A stretch of DNA of 64,000 nt from Azospirillum thiophilum. GTDB taxonomy: Bacteria; Pseudomonadota; Alphaproteobacteria; Azospirillales; Azospirillaceae. Under the pieces are notes generated by a model that was not told the origin of the DNA, made no database searches, and saw only the letters and a list, made by a program, of their open reading frames with translations. The position numbers and the translations under genes were made by a program. Numbering within the stretch: position 1 is the first letter of the stretch; the number at the start of each line of letters is the position of its first letter. This document shows positions 48,325 to 56,699 of the stretch, in pieces. The stretch covers positions 107,501-171,500 of the forward strand of contig NZ_CP012405.1 in assembly GCF_001305595.1 (NCBI RefSeq), in the 5' to 3' direction.

Positions 48325-49372
48325 CGCTTCCCTCCCGTCCGGCACGCAGGATCATGCCGAACAGGTCGCGCGGTTCGTCGGGGTCTGCCAGCATGTCGAG
48401 ATCCTGGTAGAGCCCGGTGCCGGCCAGCACGTCGCGGACATAGCGCAGGGCTGAGAAATCCTCGGTCGCGAAGCCGACGCTGTCGAACAGGGTGATTCTC
48501 CGGGCGTCGGCCCGGCCGGGTGCCGCACCGGTCATCACCTGCCACAGCTCGGTCACCGGGTGGTCGGCGGCCAGCTGCTGGATCTCGCCTTCGATGCGGG
48601 TCTGAGGCGTGTATTCGACGAAGATGTCGGAGCGCAGCAGGATGTCGCGGTGCAGTTCCGTCTTGCCGGGGCAGTCGCCGCCGACAGCGTTGATGTGGAT
48701 GCCGGCCCCGACCATGTTGTCGGTCAGGATGGTGGCATACTGCTTGTCGGCGGTCACCGTGGTGATGATGTCGGCGCCCTCCACCGCCTCCTCGGTCGAG
48801 CGGCAGGCGGCGATTTCGAAACCCCGGTCCTGCAGGTTGCGCACGCATTTTTGCGTGGCGGCGGGGTCGATGTCGTAGAGCCGGAGCCGGTCGACGCCCA
48901 GCAGGGCCTTGAAGGCGAGCGCCTGGAATTCGGCCTGGGCGCCGTTGCCGATGATCGCCATGCAGGAGGCGTCGCGCGGCGCCAGATGCTTCGCCGCGAC
49001 GGCGGAGGTCGCGGCGGTGCGCAGAGCGGTCAGGATGGTCATCTCCGACATCAGCACGGGATAGCCGTTGGCGACGTCGGACAGCACGCCGAAGGCGGTG
49101 ACGGTCTGGCGCCCCTCGCGCGTGTTCTTGGGGTGGCCGTTGACGTATTTGAAGCCATAGATGCGGCCGTCGCTGGTCGGCATCAGCTCGATCACGCCGT
49201 CGGCGCTGTGGGAGGCGACACGCGGGGTCTTGTCGAAGCTCTCCCAGCGGCGGAAATCCTCCTCGACATAGGCGGCCAGCTCCGACAGGAAGCGCTCCAC
49301 GCCGATGCGCAGCACCAGCTTCATCATGTGGTCGACACTGACGAAGGGGACGAGGTTCAGGTTCGGGATCAT
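48311..49372 (-). CDS. ocd: Ornithine cyclodeaminase
   Basis: A 353-residue OCD/mu-crystallin enzyme converting ornithine to proline and ammonia. NAD-binding IIGNGAQAEFQALAFK and substrate-site residues in GFKYVNGHPKNTREGRQTV are visible; INAVGGDCPGKTEL holds the catalytic Asp. It follows the arginase gene by 15 nt, so together they take arginine to ornithine and then proline. The gene runs convergently with rpoH. Confidence 0.92.
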   Translation of the reverse strand: MIPNLNLVPFVSVDHMMKLVLRIGVERFLSELAAYVEEDFRRWESFDKTPRVASHSADGVIELMPTSDGRIYGFKYVNGHPKNTREGRQTVTAFGVLSDVANGYPVLMSEMTILTALRTAATSAVAAKHLAPRDASCMAIIGNGAQAEFQALAFKALLGVDRLRLYDIDPAATQKCVRNLQDRGFEIAACRSTEEAVEGADIITTVTADKQYATILTDNMVGAGIHINAVGGDCPGKTELHRDILLRSDIFVEYTPQTRIEGEIQQLAADHPVTELWQVMTGAAPGRADARRITLFDSVGFATEDFSALRYVRDVLAGTGLYQDLDMLADPDEPRDLFGMILRAGREGSVSPG

Positions 49373-49387
49373 GTGGGTGGCTCCGCT

Positions 49388-50326
49388 TCAGAAGCTGCGG
49401 GTGGGGTAGTCGAGGACGCGGCGGCCGAGCAGGCTGGCCAGCAGGTCCACCATCAGGATGGCGGTGCGCCCGCGCTCGTCCAGGAAGGGGTTCAGCTCGA
49501 CCAGGTCGACGCTGCTGACCAGCCCGGTGTCGTGCAGCATCTCCATCACCAGATGGGCCTCCCGGAAGGTGGCGCCGCCGGGAACCGTCGTGCCGACGCC
49601 GGGGGCGATGCCGGGATCGAGGAAATCGACGTCCAGGCTGACATGGAGCAGGCCCTGCGCATCCTGGACCTTGCGCAGGAAGCCGCGCAGCAGCGGGGCG
49701 ATACCGTATTCGTCGATGGTCCGCATGTCGTGGATGGCGATGCCGGAGGATTCCAGCGCCAGCCTTTCGGCCGGATCGACGCTGCGGATGCCCATCATGC
49801 AGACGTTTTCCGGCTTGATGCGGCCGGCTGCGGGCGGGAAATAGCCGTCGAAGCCGCCGCGGCCGGTGGCATAGGCCATCGGCACGCCATGCAGGTTGCC
49901 GCTTTCCGAGCTGTCCAGGGTGTGGAAATCCGGGTGGGCATCCAGCCACAGCACGAACAGTTCCCGTCCGCTCTCCTCCGCCCGCCGGGCGAGGCCGGTC
50001 AGCGTCCCGGCGGCGAGGCTGTGGTCGCCGCCCATGAAGACCGGCAGGGCGTCCGGCCCGGCGCTGGCCTCATAGGCCGCCGCTGCCAGGGCTGCGGTCC
50101 AGCCCGCCACCTCCGGCAGGAATTTCAGCGTGGCGTTGCCATGCGCCGGCGGCCGCAGCGCGACCGGCGCCACATTGCCGAGATCGGTGACGCCGTGGCC
50201 GAGTCCGGCGATCGCGCTCGCGATGTCGGCGGTGCGGAAGGCGCTCGGCCCCATCTCGCAGCCGCGCCGCCCGGCGCCGTCCTGCACCGGCACCCCGATC
50301 AGGCGGCACTGCTTCGGCTTCATCAT
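49388..50326 (-). CDS. arcA: Arginase
   Basis: A 312-residue ureohydrolase splitting arginine into ornithine and urea. Manganese ligands are in MGGDHSLAAG, LDAHPDFHT, SLDVDFLDP and the late Glu in SVDLVELNP. In DAHPD the usual Thr is Pro. Two adjacent ATGs (50326, 50323) are possible; a longer frame to 50380 lacks support. It is divergent from an Lrp-family regulator and upstream of ocd. Symbol follows the arginase naming used in alphaproteobacterial arginase-ocd operons; rocF is the Bacillus name. Confidence 0.9.
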   Translation of the reverse strand: MMKPKQCRLIGVPVQDGAGRRGCEMGPSAFRTADIASAIAGLGHGVTDLGNVAPVALRPPAHGNATLKFLPEVAGWTAALAAAAYEASAGPDALPVFMGGDHSLAAGTLTGLARRAEESGRELFVLWLDAHPDFHTLDSSESGNLHGVPMAYATGRGGFDGYFPPAAGRIKPENVCMMGIRSVDPAERLALESSGIAIHDMRTIDEYGIAPLLRGFLRKVQDAQGLLHVSLDVDFLDPGIAPGVGTTVPGGATFREAHLVMEMLHDTGLVSSVDLVELNPFLDERGRTAILMVDLLASLLGRRVLDYPTRSF

Positions 50327-50438
50327 ACCCTGCCCCTGTCCTTGCCCCATGTCCGGGCTTATCCGTCGCCCGCCCCGCAATCAGACCATGGAGCGGTGGC
50401 GGATCGGACAGGGCAAATTGACAGAACTGCCGCGATGG

Positions 50439-50474
50439 CTTAGCAAAATGGCCAGTTCAACTTAGCAGAACGGC
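50439..50474. promoter_or_regulatory. Direct-repeat operator candidate for Lrp regulator
   Basis: CTTAGCAAAATGGC (50439-50452) and CTTAGCAGAACGGC (50461-50474) are identical at 12 of 14 positions and start 22 bp apart, about two helical turns. The second copy ends 11 bp before the regulator's ATG, so binding should repress it while controlling the divergent arginase gene. Confidence 0.55.
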
Positions 50475-50485
50475 AGGCGCCGGCC

Positions 50486-50932
50486 ATGTCCACGCTCGAC
50501 CCGCTCGACGAGAGGCTGATCACCCTGCTGCGCCATGACGGCCGCCGCAGCATTTCCGACCTCGCGCTGGAATTGGGGGTGTCGCGCGCCACGGTGCGGG
50601 CGCGGATGGAGCGGCTTGAGCGCGCCGGCATCATCATCGGCTACACCGTGATCCTGCGCGCCGATACGGTGGAGGCGCCCGTCCGCGGCATCATGCTGAT
50701 CGATGTGGAAGGGCATGCGGCCGACCGGGTGGTGCGGGCGCTGAGCGGCTTTCCCGAGGTGCTGGAAATCCACACCACCAACGGCCGTTGGGACCTGATC
50801 GTGGAGCTGTCGGCGCCAAGCCTGCCCGACCTGGACGCGATCCTGCGGCGCATCCGCCTGATCCCCGGCATCACCGGCAGCGAGACGAACCTGCTGCTGA
50901 ACACCCCGCGCAGCACCCGGGCGCGGTTGTGA
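50486..50932 (+). CDS. Lrp/AsnC-family regulator
   Basis: A 148-residue regulator with a winged helix (RRSISDLALELGVSRATVRARMERLE) split over residues 20-45 and an RAM ligand domain ending in ITGSETNLLLN. It is divergent from arginase-ocd. Lrp-type activators control arginine catabolism in related bacteria, so arginine or ornithine is the probable effector. Phased direct repeats lie just before its start. Confidence 0.87.
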   Translation: MSTLDPLDERLITLLRHDGRRSISDLALELGVSRATVRARMERLERAGIIIGYTVILRADTVEAPVRGIMLIDVEGHAADRVVRALSGFPEVLEIHTTNGRWDLIVELSAPSLPDLDAILRRIRLIPGITGSETNLLLNTPRSTRARL

Positions 50933-51030
50933 CCGGCGCAGACCGGCTTGGCGTCATGCGTGCCCTCGCCCGACGGAAGGAGGCCCGGCACCGCATCGAA
51001 ACGCCGGGCCTGCGAGGAGGTCGGTAGGGG

Positions 51031-52536
51031 TCACGCCTTCGACGGCCTGAGATCGACGGTGGTCGGCAGCCGATCCGACAGGAGGTGACGCTGCACCTTC
51101 TGGGTCGCGGTCTTCGGTATCTCGGGGCGCGTTTCGACGAAACGGGGAATCATGAAGGCCGGAATGCGGCCTTGAAGGAAGCTCTCGACGTCCCGTGCGG
51201 CGAAGCCGGGCCTTGGGACGACGACCGCCTTGATCTCCTCGCCCATGATGGCGTCCGGCACGCCGACCACGGCGCAGTCCTGGATGGCGGGATGATTCAA
51301 CAGGGCGAGTTCGATTTCCGCCGGGGCGATCATCTCGCCGCCCCGCCGGATCAGCTCCTTCATGCGGCCGTCGAAATGCAGGAATCCGTCCTCGTCGAAG
51401 GAGCCGCGGTCGCCGGTGTGCAGCCAGAGGTTCCGGGTCGCCGCGACGGTCGCCTCGGGCTTCCTCCAGTAGCCGTCGAACATCAGGCCGGGGCGGCCCG
51501 GCCGCACGACGATCTCGCCCTTCTTGCCGGGTGGGAGCGGGGTGTCGCCCCCGTCCACCACCCGCACCTCCATGTCGGGGCGCGGTGCGCCGACCGAACC
51601 GAAGCGCGAGGTGGCGGCGGTGTTCATCGTCACCCAGCCGCCGGTCTCGGTCATGCCGTACAGCTCGCGCACGGCGATGCCCAACCGATCCTCAATCTCC
51701 CGCCAGACGCCCGGCGGGGCGCCGCCGCCGACCGCCCAGCGCAGGGCGTGGCCGCGGTCCGCTTCGGTCAGCCGCTTGGCCAGGATGCTCAGCACCGTGC
51801 CGACATAGGTGAAGCCGGTGGCACCGAAGCGCCGGGCATCGTCGAGCAGCCGCGAGGCCGAGAAGCGTGGCAGCAGGGCCAGCGTGGCCCCGGCGTGCAG
51901 GCAAGACATCACGGCGTACATCTGCGGGTTGGCGTGGAACAGCGGCAGGAAGACCAGAATGCGGTCGGCCTCGGTCAGTCCCAGCGCTTCCGTCATATGT
52001 GCGCCGGCCAGCTCGTAGCAGGCATTCGGAATGACCGCCCCCTTGGGCAGCCCCGTGGTTCCCGAGGTGTAGAGGATGGCGTTCGCGGTCCCGCCGGGCA
52101 GGGCCAGCCGCGGGCGTGGTGAACGCCCCCCGCCGTCCGCCGTCTCGAAGCCCGCCGTCTCGAAGTCCTCATGCATCGCGAGCAGCTGCGGGGTGGAGGC
52201 GGGCAGGTTCGGCCGGAACTCCTCCTCCACGATCAACAACGAGGCTTCGCTCTGTTCCAGCAGATAATGCAGTCCGTCGCCGACCAGGGCGGTGTTGAGC
52301 GGCACGGCGATGGCACCCAGTTCCGACAGGGCGAACCAGGCGACCAGGAAGCCGGGGCGGTTGCCGACCAGCATCGCTACCGTCTGCCCGGCGGTCACGC
52401 CATGTCCGGCGAGCCGCTCGACCGCACACTCCACCAGGGCGACCATCGTGCCGTAGGTGAAGGTCCGGTCGCCGAACAGCAGGAAGGGGCGGTCGGGCGC
52501 GGCGGCGGCGCGGGCATAGAGGGCGTCGGCGATCAC
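51031..52536 (-). CDS. Acyl-CoA synthetase (AMP-forming)
   Basis: A 501-residue adenylate-forming ligase. The P-loop-like motif is ILYTSGTTGLPKGAV, the A5 motif ELYGMTETGG, A7 LHTGDRGSFDEDG and A10 IPKTATQKVQRH, with the catalytic Lys in the last. The GTG start at 52536 overlaps the acyl-CoA dehydrogenase stop in a GTGA junction, fixing the start over the longer open frame. It would make a CoA thioester for the dehydrogenase encoded just upstream. Related sequences include cyclohexanecarboxylate- and carnitine-CoA ligases. Confidence 0.87.
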   Translation of the reverse strand: MIADALYARAAAAPDRPFLLFGDRTFTYGTMVALVECAVERLAGHGVTAGQTVAMLVGNRPGFLVAWFALSELGAIAVPLNTALVGDGLHYLLEQSEASLLIVEEEFRPNLPASTPQLLAMHEDFETAGFETADGGGRSPRPRLALPGGTANAILYTSGTTGLPKGAVIPNACYELAGAHMTEALGLTEADRILVFLPLFHANPQMYAVMSCLHAGATLALLPRFSASRLLDDARRFGATGFTYVGTVLSILAKRLTEADRGHALRWAVGGGAPPGVWREIEDRLGIAVRELYGMTETGGWVTMNTAATSRFGSVGAPRPDMEVRVVDGGDTPLPPGKKGEIVVRPGRPGLMFDGYWRKPEATVAATRNLWLHTGDRGSFDEDGFLHFDGRMKELIRRGGEMIAPAEIELALLNHPAIQDCAVVGVPDAIMGEEIKAVVVPRPGFAARDVESFLQGRIPAFMIPRFVETRPEIPKTATQKVQRHLLSDRLPTTVDLRPSKA

Positions 52537-53699
52537 CGGCCTGCCTCCCCGCCCAGGGCGATCCCTTCGGCCACATGATGTTGCAGGCGCTTGGCGATGG
52601 TGTTCTTGAGGATCTCCGACGAGCCTCCGGCGATCTCGTAAGCCTTGGCATCGCGCAGGTATCGGCCGAAGCGCGCCGATTCCATGACGCCGTAGGCGCC
52701 GCAGATCTGCACCGCGCGGGCGGCGGTGTCGGTGGCGACCCGGCTGGCCAGCAGCTTGGCCTCGCTGCCGAAGCGGGCGATGTCGGTATGGCTGTCGAGC
52801 GCCCGGGCGGCGGCGTAGGTCAGCAGCCGGGCGGCGTCGATCTCCGCCAGCATGTCGGCGAAATACCATTGGATTCCCTGGAAATCCAGGATCCTGCGGT
52901 CGAAGGCGCTGCGCCCGGCGGCGAAGGACAGGGCGCCGTCGAAGGCGGCCCGCGCGATGCCCAGGCTGATGGCGGCGGCCATGGTGCGCGAATAGTCCAG
53001 CGTCGTCACCGCCTGCCGGACGCCCTTGCCCTCCACCCCGATCAGATGGTCGGCCGGCAGCGCTACGCGATCCAGCACCAGATCGACATGCGGCCCGTTG
53101 CGCAGCCCGAAGGTCGCGGCATTCGGGCCCTCCTCGGTCGAGACGCCGTCCATGCCGCGGCGCACGAAGAAGGCGGACACGCCGACCTGCGTCTCCGCCA
53201 GGATCACATAGGCTTCCGCCGCCGACCCGGAGGTGATGAAGGATTTCCGCCCGGTCAGGATCCAGCTGTCGCCGTCGCGCACCGCCTTGGTGTCCAGGCT
53301 GCGGATGTCGCTGCCGTGGTTGGCCTCGGTCAGGGCGTAGGAGGTGACGAGGCCGCGGCCGAACTCCGGCAGGACCGCGCGCTTCAGGCTGTCGGAGCCG
53401 AACAGCCGTATGATGGTCTGGGCCTGGAGGATGGTGATCAGGCTGATGCCGACCGCTGCGCTGGCATAGGACGCCTCCTCGAACAGGGCGGCGCAATGGG
53501 CGAAGCCCAGGCCGGCGCCGCCCTGGTCCGGCGACAGGGTCAGGCTGTTGTAGCCGTGGCCGGCCAGCGCCTTGATCGCCGCGACGGGATAGACGTCGTC
53601 GCGGTCGATGGCGTCCGCCTGCGGTTCAACATGCTCGGCGACGACGCGCCGCAGCGGTTCGAGAAATTCCGGTTCGACCAGATCGGTCCACAAAGCCAT
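52533..53699 (-). CDS. Acyl-CoA dehydrogenase
   Basis: A 388-residue flavoprotein introducing a 2,3 double bond in an acyl-CoA. SYALTEANHGSDIRSLDTKA matches the first signature and GAYGVMESARFGRYLRDAKA the second. The usual catalytic Glu position near the end reads AYEIAGGSSEILKN. It is followed by the ligase and divergent from the PhyH operon, so the two probably treat one substrate. Confidence 0.87.
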   Translation of the reverse strand: MALWTDLVEPEFLEPLRRVVAEHVEPQADAIDRDDVYPVAAIKALAGHGYNSLTLSPDQGGAGLGFAHCAALFEEASYASAAVGISLITILQAQTIIRLFGSDSLKRAVLPEFGRGLVTSYALTEANHGSDIRSLDTKAVRDGDSWILTGRKSFITSGSAAEAYVILAETQVGVSAFFVRRGMDGVSTEEGPNAATFGLRNGPHVDLVLDRVALPADHLIGVEGKGVRQAVTTLDYSRTMAAAISLGIARAAFDGALSFAAGRSAFDRRILDFQGIQWYFADMLAEIDAARLLTYAAARALDSHTDIARFGSEAKLLASRVATDTAARAVQICGAYGVMESARFGRYLRDAKAYEIAGGSSEILKNTIAKRLQHHVAEGIALGGEAGR

Positions 53700-53825
53700 A
53701 GCCCCGCTTCCTCCCTTATCGACAGAGCCCGCGCCGGCTGCGCCGGGCTCGGACCGCATCGTTATCGTCCGTGATGCTGATCATTGAGATTCTGATTGAA
53801 CCCGTTCGCATACGATAATATAGTA

Positions 53826-53837
53826 CCGATATATCGG
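53826..53837. promoter_or_regulatory. Perfect palindrome CCGATATATCGG
   Basis: A 12-bp perfect palindrome in the AT-rich gap between the divergent acyl-CoA dehydrogenase and PhyH genes, 44 bp before the latter. Overlapping GATAAT/TATAGT-like hexamers lie just left of it. It is a likely operator for both directions; GntR (58137) or LysR (58902) could bind it. Confidence 0.4.
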
Positions 53838-53880
53838 CTGTGCATCAACAATATCTTAAACTTGCTGCGAGGAGGAAGCC

Positions 53881-54702
53881 ATGAGACTGACGGACGCCCA
53901 GATTGCCGAGTATGAGGAGCGCGGGTTCCTGGTGTTCCCCGGGCTGGTGTCGCATGAGGAGGTCGAGATCCTGCGCCGCGACCTGCAGCGGGTGGCGGGA
54001 TTCGAGGACGAGGGCGTGATCCGCGAAAAAAGCGGCACGGTCCGTTCGGTGTTCCGTGTCCATGACGGGCGCAGCCCGACCGCTTCACCGCCCTTCCAGG
54101 CGCTGGCGGAGTTGCCCCGCGTGCTGGATCCGGCCCGTCAGGTGCTGGGCGACGAGCCGGTCTATGTCTACCACACCAAATGCAACCTGAAGGACGCGAT
54201 CGACGGCGCCATCTGGCAATGGCACCAGGATTACGGCTATTGGAAGACCGACGGCGTCGCCCGCCCGGACATGACGACCTCGCTGCTGATGCTGGACGAG
54301 GCGACGGAGATCGGCGGCTGCCTCTATTTCATCCCCGGCAGCCACAAGCTGGGCCGTCTCGACCCGGAAATGGACGAGACGACGACCTCCTACAAGCTGT
54401 GGACGGTGCCCAAGCAGCAGGTCATCGACCTGATGACGCAATTCGGCGACCCGGTGGCGATCACCGGCAAGCCCGGCACTGTCGTGTTGTTCCACCCGAA
54501 CCTCGTCCACGGTTCGGGCCACAACATGTCGCGCCATTCGCGCTGGCACATCTACACCGTCTACAATCAGGCTTCCAACCGGCCGCAGGGGGTCGAGAAG
54601 CCGCGCCCCGAATGGGTGGTCGCCCGCCGTTGCGAACCGCTGGACACCGGCAGCGACGACGCCATTCTGCGGCTGGGCGCCGCGGCACAGGCGGCGGAGT
54701 AG
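53881..54702 (+). CDS. Phytanoyl-CoA dioxygenase-family hydroxylase
   Basis: A 273-residue Fe(II)/2-oxoglutarate oxygenase. Iron ligands are His and Asp in WQWHQDYGYWK and the distal His in NLVHGSGHN; 2-oxoglutarate is probably held by Arg in the SRHSRWHIYTVYNQ stretch. GGCLYFIPGSHKLG is typical. GAGGAGG precedes the ATG. The family hydroxylates CoA esters, amino acids or secondary metabolites, so the substrate is open. First of a run with an alcohol dehydrogenase, a crotonase and a binding protein. Confidence 0.83.
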   Translation: MRLTDAQIAEYEERGFLVFPGLVSHEEVEILRRDLQRVAGFEDEGVIREKSGTVRSVFRVHDGRSPTASPPFQALAELPRVLDPARQVLGDEPVYVYHTKCNLKDAIDGAIWQWHQDYGYWKTDGVARPDMTTSLLMLDEATEIGGCLYFIPGSHKLGRLDPEMDETTTSYKLWTVPKQQVIDLMTQFGDPVAITGKPGTVVLFHPNLVHGSGHNMSRHSRWHIYTVYNQASNRPQGVEKPRPEWVVARRCEPLDTGSDDAILRLGAAAQAAE

Positions 54703-54707
54703 GGGGG

Positions 54708-55829
54708 ATGGCGGGAATGCCGTTCCGGGCGGCGGTGCTTCGCGAGATCGGAGCGCCGCTGTCCATCGAACCTTTGACCCTGGCTCCGCTCGAGCCGAAC
54801 GACGTGCTGATCCGCATGCATGCCGCCGGCCTCTGCCATACCGACCGCGAGGCGATGACCGGTGCCTTCGCCGTCCCGGTGCCGGTGGTGCTCGGCCATG
54901 AGGGCGCCGGTGTGGTCGAGGCGGTCGGATCGGCGGTCCAGCGGGTGAAGCCCGGTCAGCGCGTCGTCTGCACCATCTACGCCGCCTGCGGCCAGTGCTA
55001 CTACTGCCGCCACGACCAGCCGATGCTGTGCGAGATGGTGGCGCCCAACCACCGGGCGGCCACGCTGTCGGCCGGGCGCAAGCTGCTGCGCGACGGCGAC
55101 GGGCGGGAGGTCGGGCATTTCCTCAGCGTCTCTTCCTTCGCCGAATATGCGGTGGTGCCGGAGTCGGCGGCCATCCCGGTTCCGGACGAAATGCCGTTCG
55201 ACCGGGCCTGCCTGCTGGGTTGCAGCGTCATCACCGGCGTCGGGGCGGCGCTTCGCGTGGCGAAGGTGGGGCTGGGCGACAGCGTTGTCGTGGTCGGCTG
55301 CGGGCCGGTCGGGCTGAACGTGGTGCAGGGCGCACGGCTTGCCGGGGCCGGCTCGATCGTTGCCGTGGACCGCCGCCCGGACAAGCTGGAGCGCGCAAGC
55401 GCCTTCGGCGCCACCCACACCATGCTCGTGGAAAAAGGGGAGAGCGTGGCGGAGCAGGTCCGCGCCATCACCGGCGGGCGCGGTGCCGACCATGCCTTCG
55501 AGGCGGCCGGGGTCGTCGGCTCGTTGCAGGAGGCGGTGGACTGCACCCGGCCGGGCGGCAGCGTCACCATCCTCGGCAAGACCGATCCCAACCGGCTGGT
55601 CGAACTGCGCTTCGGCTCGATCTCCGGGGAACGGCGCATCCTGCGCTCCAGCCTGGGCGGGGCCCGGGCGGCCGACGATTTTCCGGCCTATGCCCGCGCC
55701 TATCTGGATGGCCGGCTGTGCCTGGACGAGTTGATCGACCGGCGCCTCCCGCTGGAAGACATCAACGATGCCTTCGGGGACGTGGAGCGCGGGGACGTGA
55801 TCCGCGCCGTGGTGGTGATGCATGAGTGA
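54708..55829 (+). CDS. Zinc-dependent alcohol dehydrogenase (MDR)
   Basis: A 373-residue class III-like enzyme. Catalytic zinc ligands: Cys in AGLCHTDREAM, His-Glu in GHEGAGVVE and Cys in LLGCSVITGVGA. Structural zinc: CGQCYYCRHDQPMLC. The Rossmann GxGxxG appears as GCGPVGLNVV. It starts 5 nt after the PhyH stop; an ATG at 54717 is an alternative. It could oxidise the alcohol product of the PhyH step. It overlaps the crotonase gene by 8 nt. Confidence 0.87.
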   Translation: MAGMPFRAAVLREIGAPLSIEPLTLAPLEPNDVLIRMHAAGLCHTDREAMTGAFAVPVPVVLGHEGAGVVEAVGSAVQRVKPGQRVVCTIYAACGQCYYCRHDQPMLCEMVAPNHRAATLSAGRKLLRDGDGREVGHFLSVSSFAEYAVVPESAAIPVPDEMPFDRACLLGCSVITGVGAALRVAKVGLGDSVVVVGCGPVGLNVVQGARLAGAGSIVAVDRRPDKLERASAFGATHTMLVEKGESVAEQVRAITGGRGADHAFEAAGVVGSLQEAVDCTRPGGSVTILGKTDPNRLVELRFGSISGERRILRSSLGGARAADDFPAYARAYLDGRLCLDELIDRRLPLEDINDAFGDVERGDVIRAVVVMHE

Positions 55830-56676
55830 CGCGACCGAGACCGCCGGAACCGTCCGGCTGGAGCGCCGGGGTGCCGTCGCGCTGCTGACGCTCGACGCGC
55901 CGAAGACCCGCAACGCGGTGACCGACCCGCCAGTGCTCGATGCGCTGATCGCCGCGCTGGAGGAGGTCGGGGCCGACCGCGGCGTCCGGGTTCTGATCGT
56001 GACCGGAGCCGGCAGGGCGTTCAGTGCCGGCGGCAACATCCACGACATCCGCAACCGGCGCGGCATGTTCGCCGGCCCGGCCGACCAGGTGCGCAACGCC
56101 TACCGCGACGGGGTGCAGCGCATTCCCCGGACCATGGCAAATCTGGAAATTCCGGTGATCGCGGCGGTCAACGGCCCGGCCTATGGCGCCGGCTGCGATC
56201 TGGCCTTCATGTGCGATCTGCGCATCGCCGGGGAGTCGGCACGCATCAGTTCCAACTTCGTCAGGCTCGGGCTGATTTCGGGCGACGGCGGTCTGTGGTT
56301 CCTGTCGCGCGCCGCCGGCCCGGCGGTCGCCGCCGAGATGGCCTTCACCGGCCGGGCGGTGAGCGGCACCGAAGCGGCTGCCCTGGGCCTCGTCTCCCGC
56401 GTCGTTCCCGATGGGGAGTTGCTGCCCGCAGCCCTCGCCCTGGCCGGCGAGATCGCGGCCAACCCGCCGGAGGCGGTGCGGATGACCAAGCGCATGCTGC
56501 AGCAGGCCGGACGGGTCGACCTGTCCACCATGCTGGACATGGCGGCCGCCCTCCAAGGCATCTGCCATGCCGGAGAGGAATCCCGCGCCGCCATCGCGGC
56601 GGCCGCCGGGCCGGTGCCGCAACCGCCGGCATCGGAAGAACAAGAAGAACAAGCCGAAGGCAACACGCAAACCTGA
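55822..56676 (+). CDS. Crotonase-superfamily protein with altered active site
   Basis: A 284-residue enoyl-CoA hydratase/isomerase-fold protein. The oxyanion holes (AFSAGGNIHD; GPAYGAGCDLAFMCD) are kept. By alignment to rat hydratase, Glu144 is Asp (GCDLA) and Glu164 falls at Phe (SSNFVRLG), so a simple hydratase is doubtful. The last 35 residues are Ala/Glu-rich and look disordered. Translation is coupled to the alcohol dehydrogenase. Alternatives are isomerase, hydrolase or decarboxylase activity. Confidence 0.8.
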   Translation: MSDATETAGTVRLERRGAVALLTLDAPKTRNAVTDPPVLDALIAALEEVGADRGVRVLIVTGAGRAFSAGGNIHDIRNRRGMFAGPADQVRNAYRDGVQRIPRTMANLEIPVIAAVNGPAYGAGCDLAFMCDLRIAGESARISSNFVRLGLISGDGGLWFLSRAAGPAVAAEMAFTGRAVSGTEAAALGLVSRVVPDGELLPAALALAGEIAANPPEAVRMTKRMLQQAGRVDLSTMLDMAAALQGICHAGEESRAAIAAAAGPVPQPPASEEQEEQAEGNTQT

Positions 56677-56699
56677 AAAGAGAGAGGGAGGGACGATCC

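Noticed and set aside
51031..53496. A single 821-codon ligase protein
   Set aside because: The first 320 codons are an out-of-frame shadow of the acyl-CoA dehydrogenase; the ligase homology begins at the GTG at 52536.
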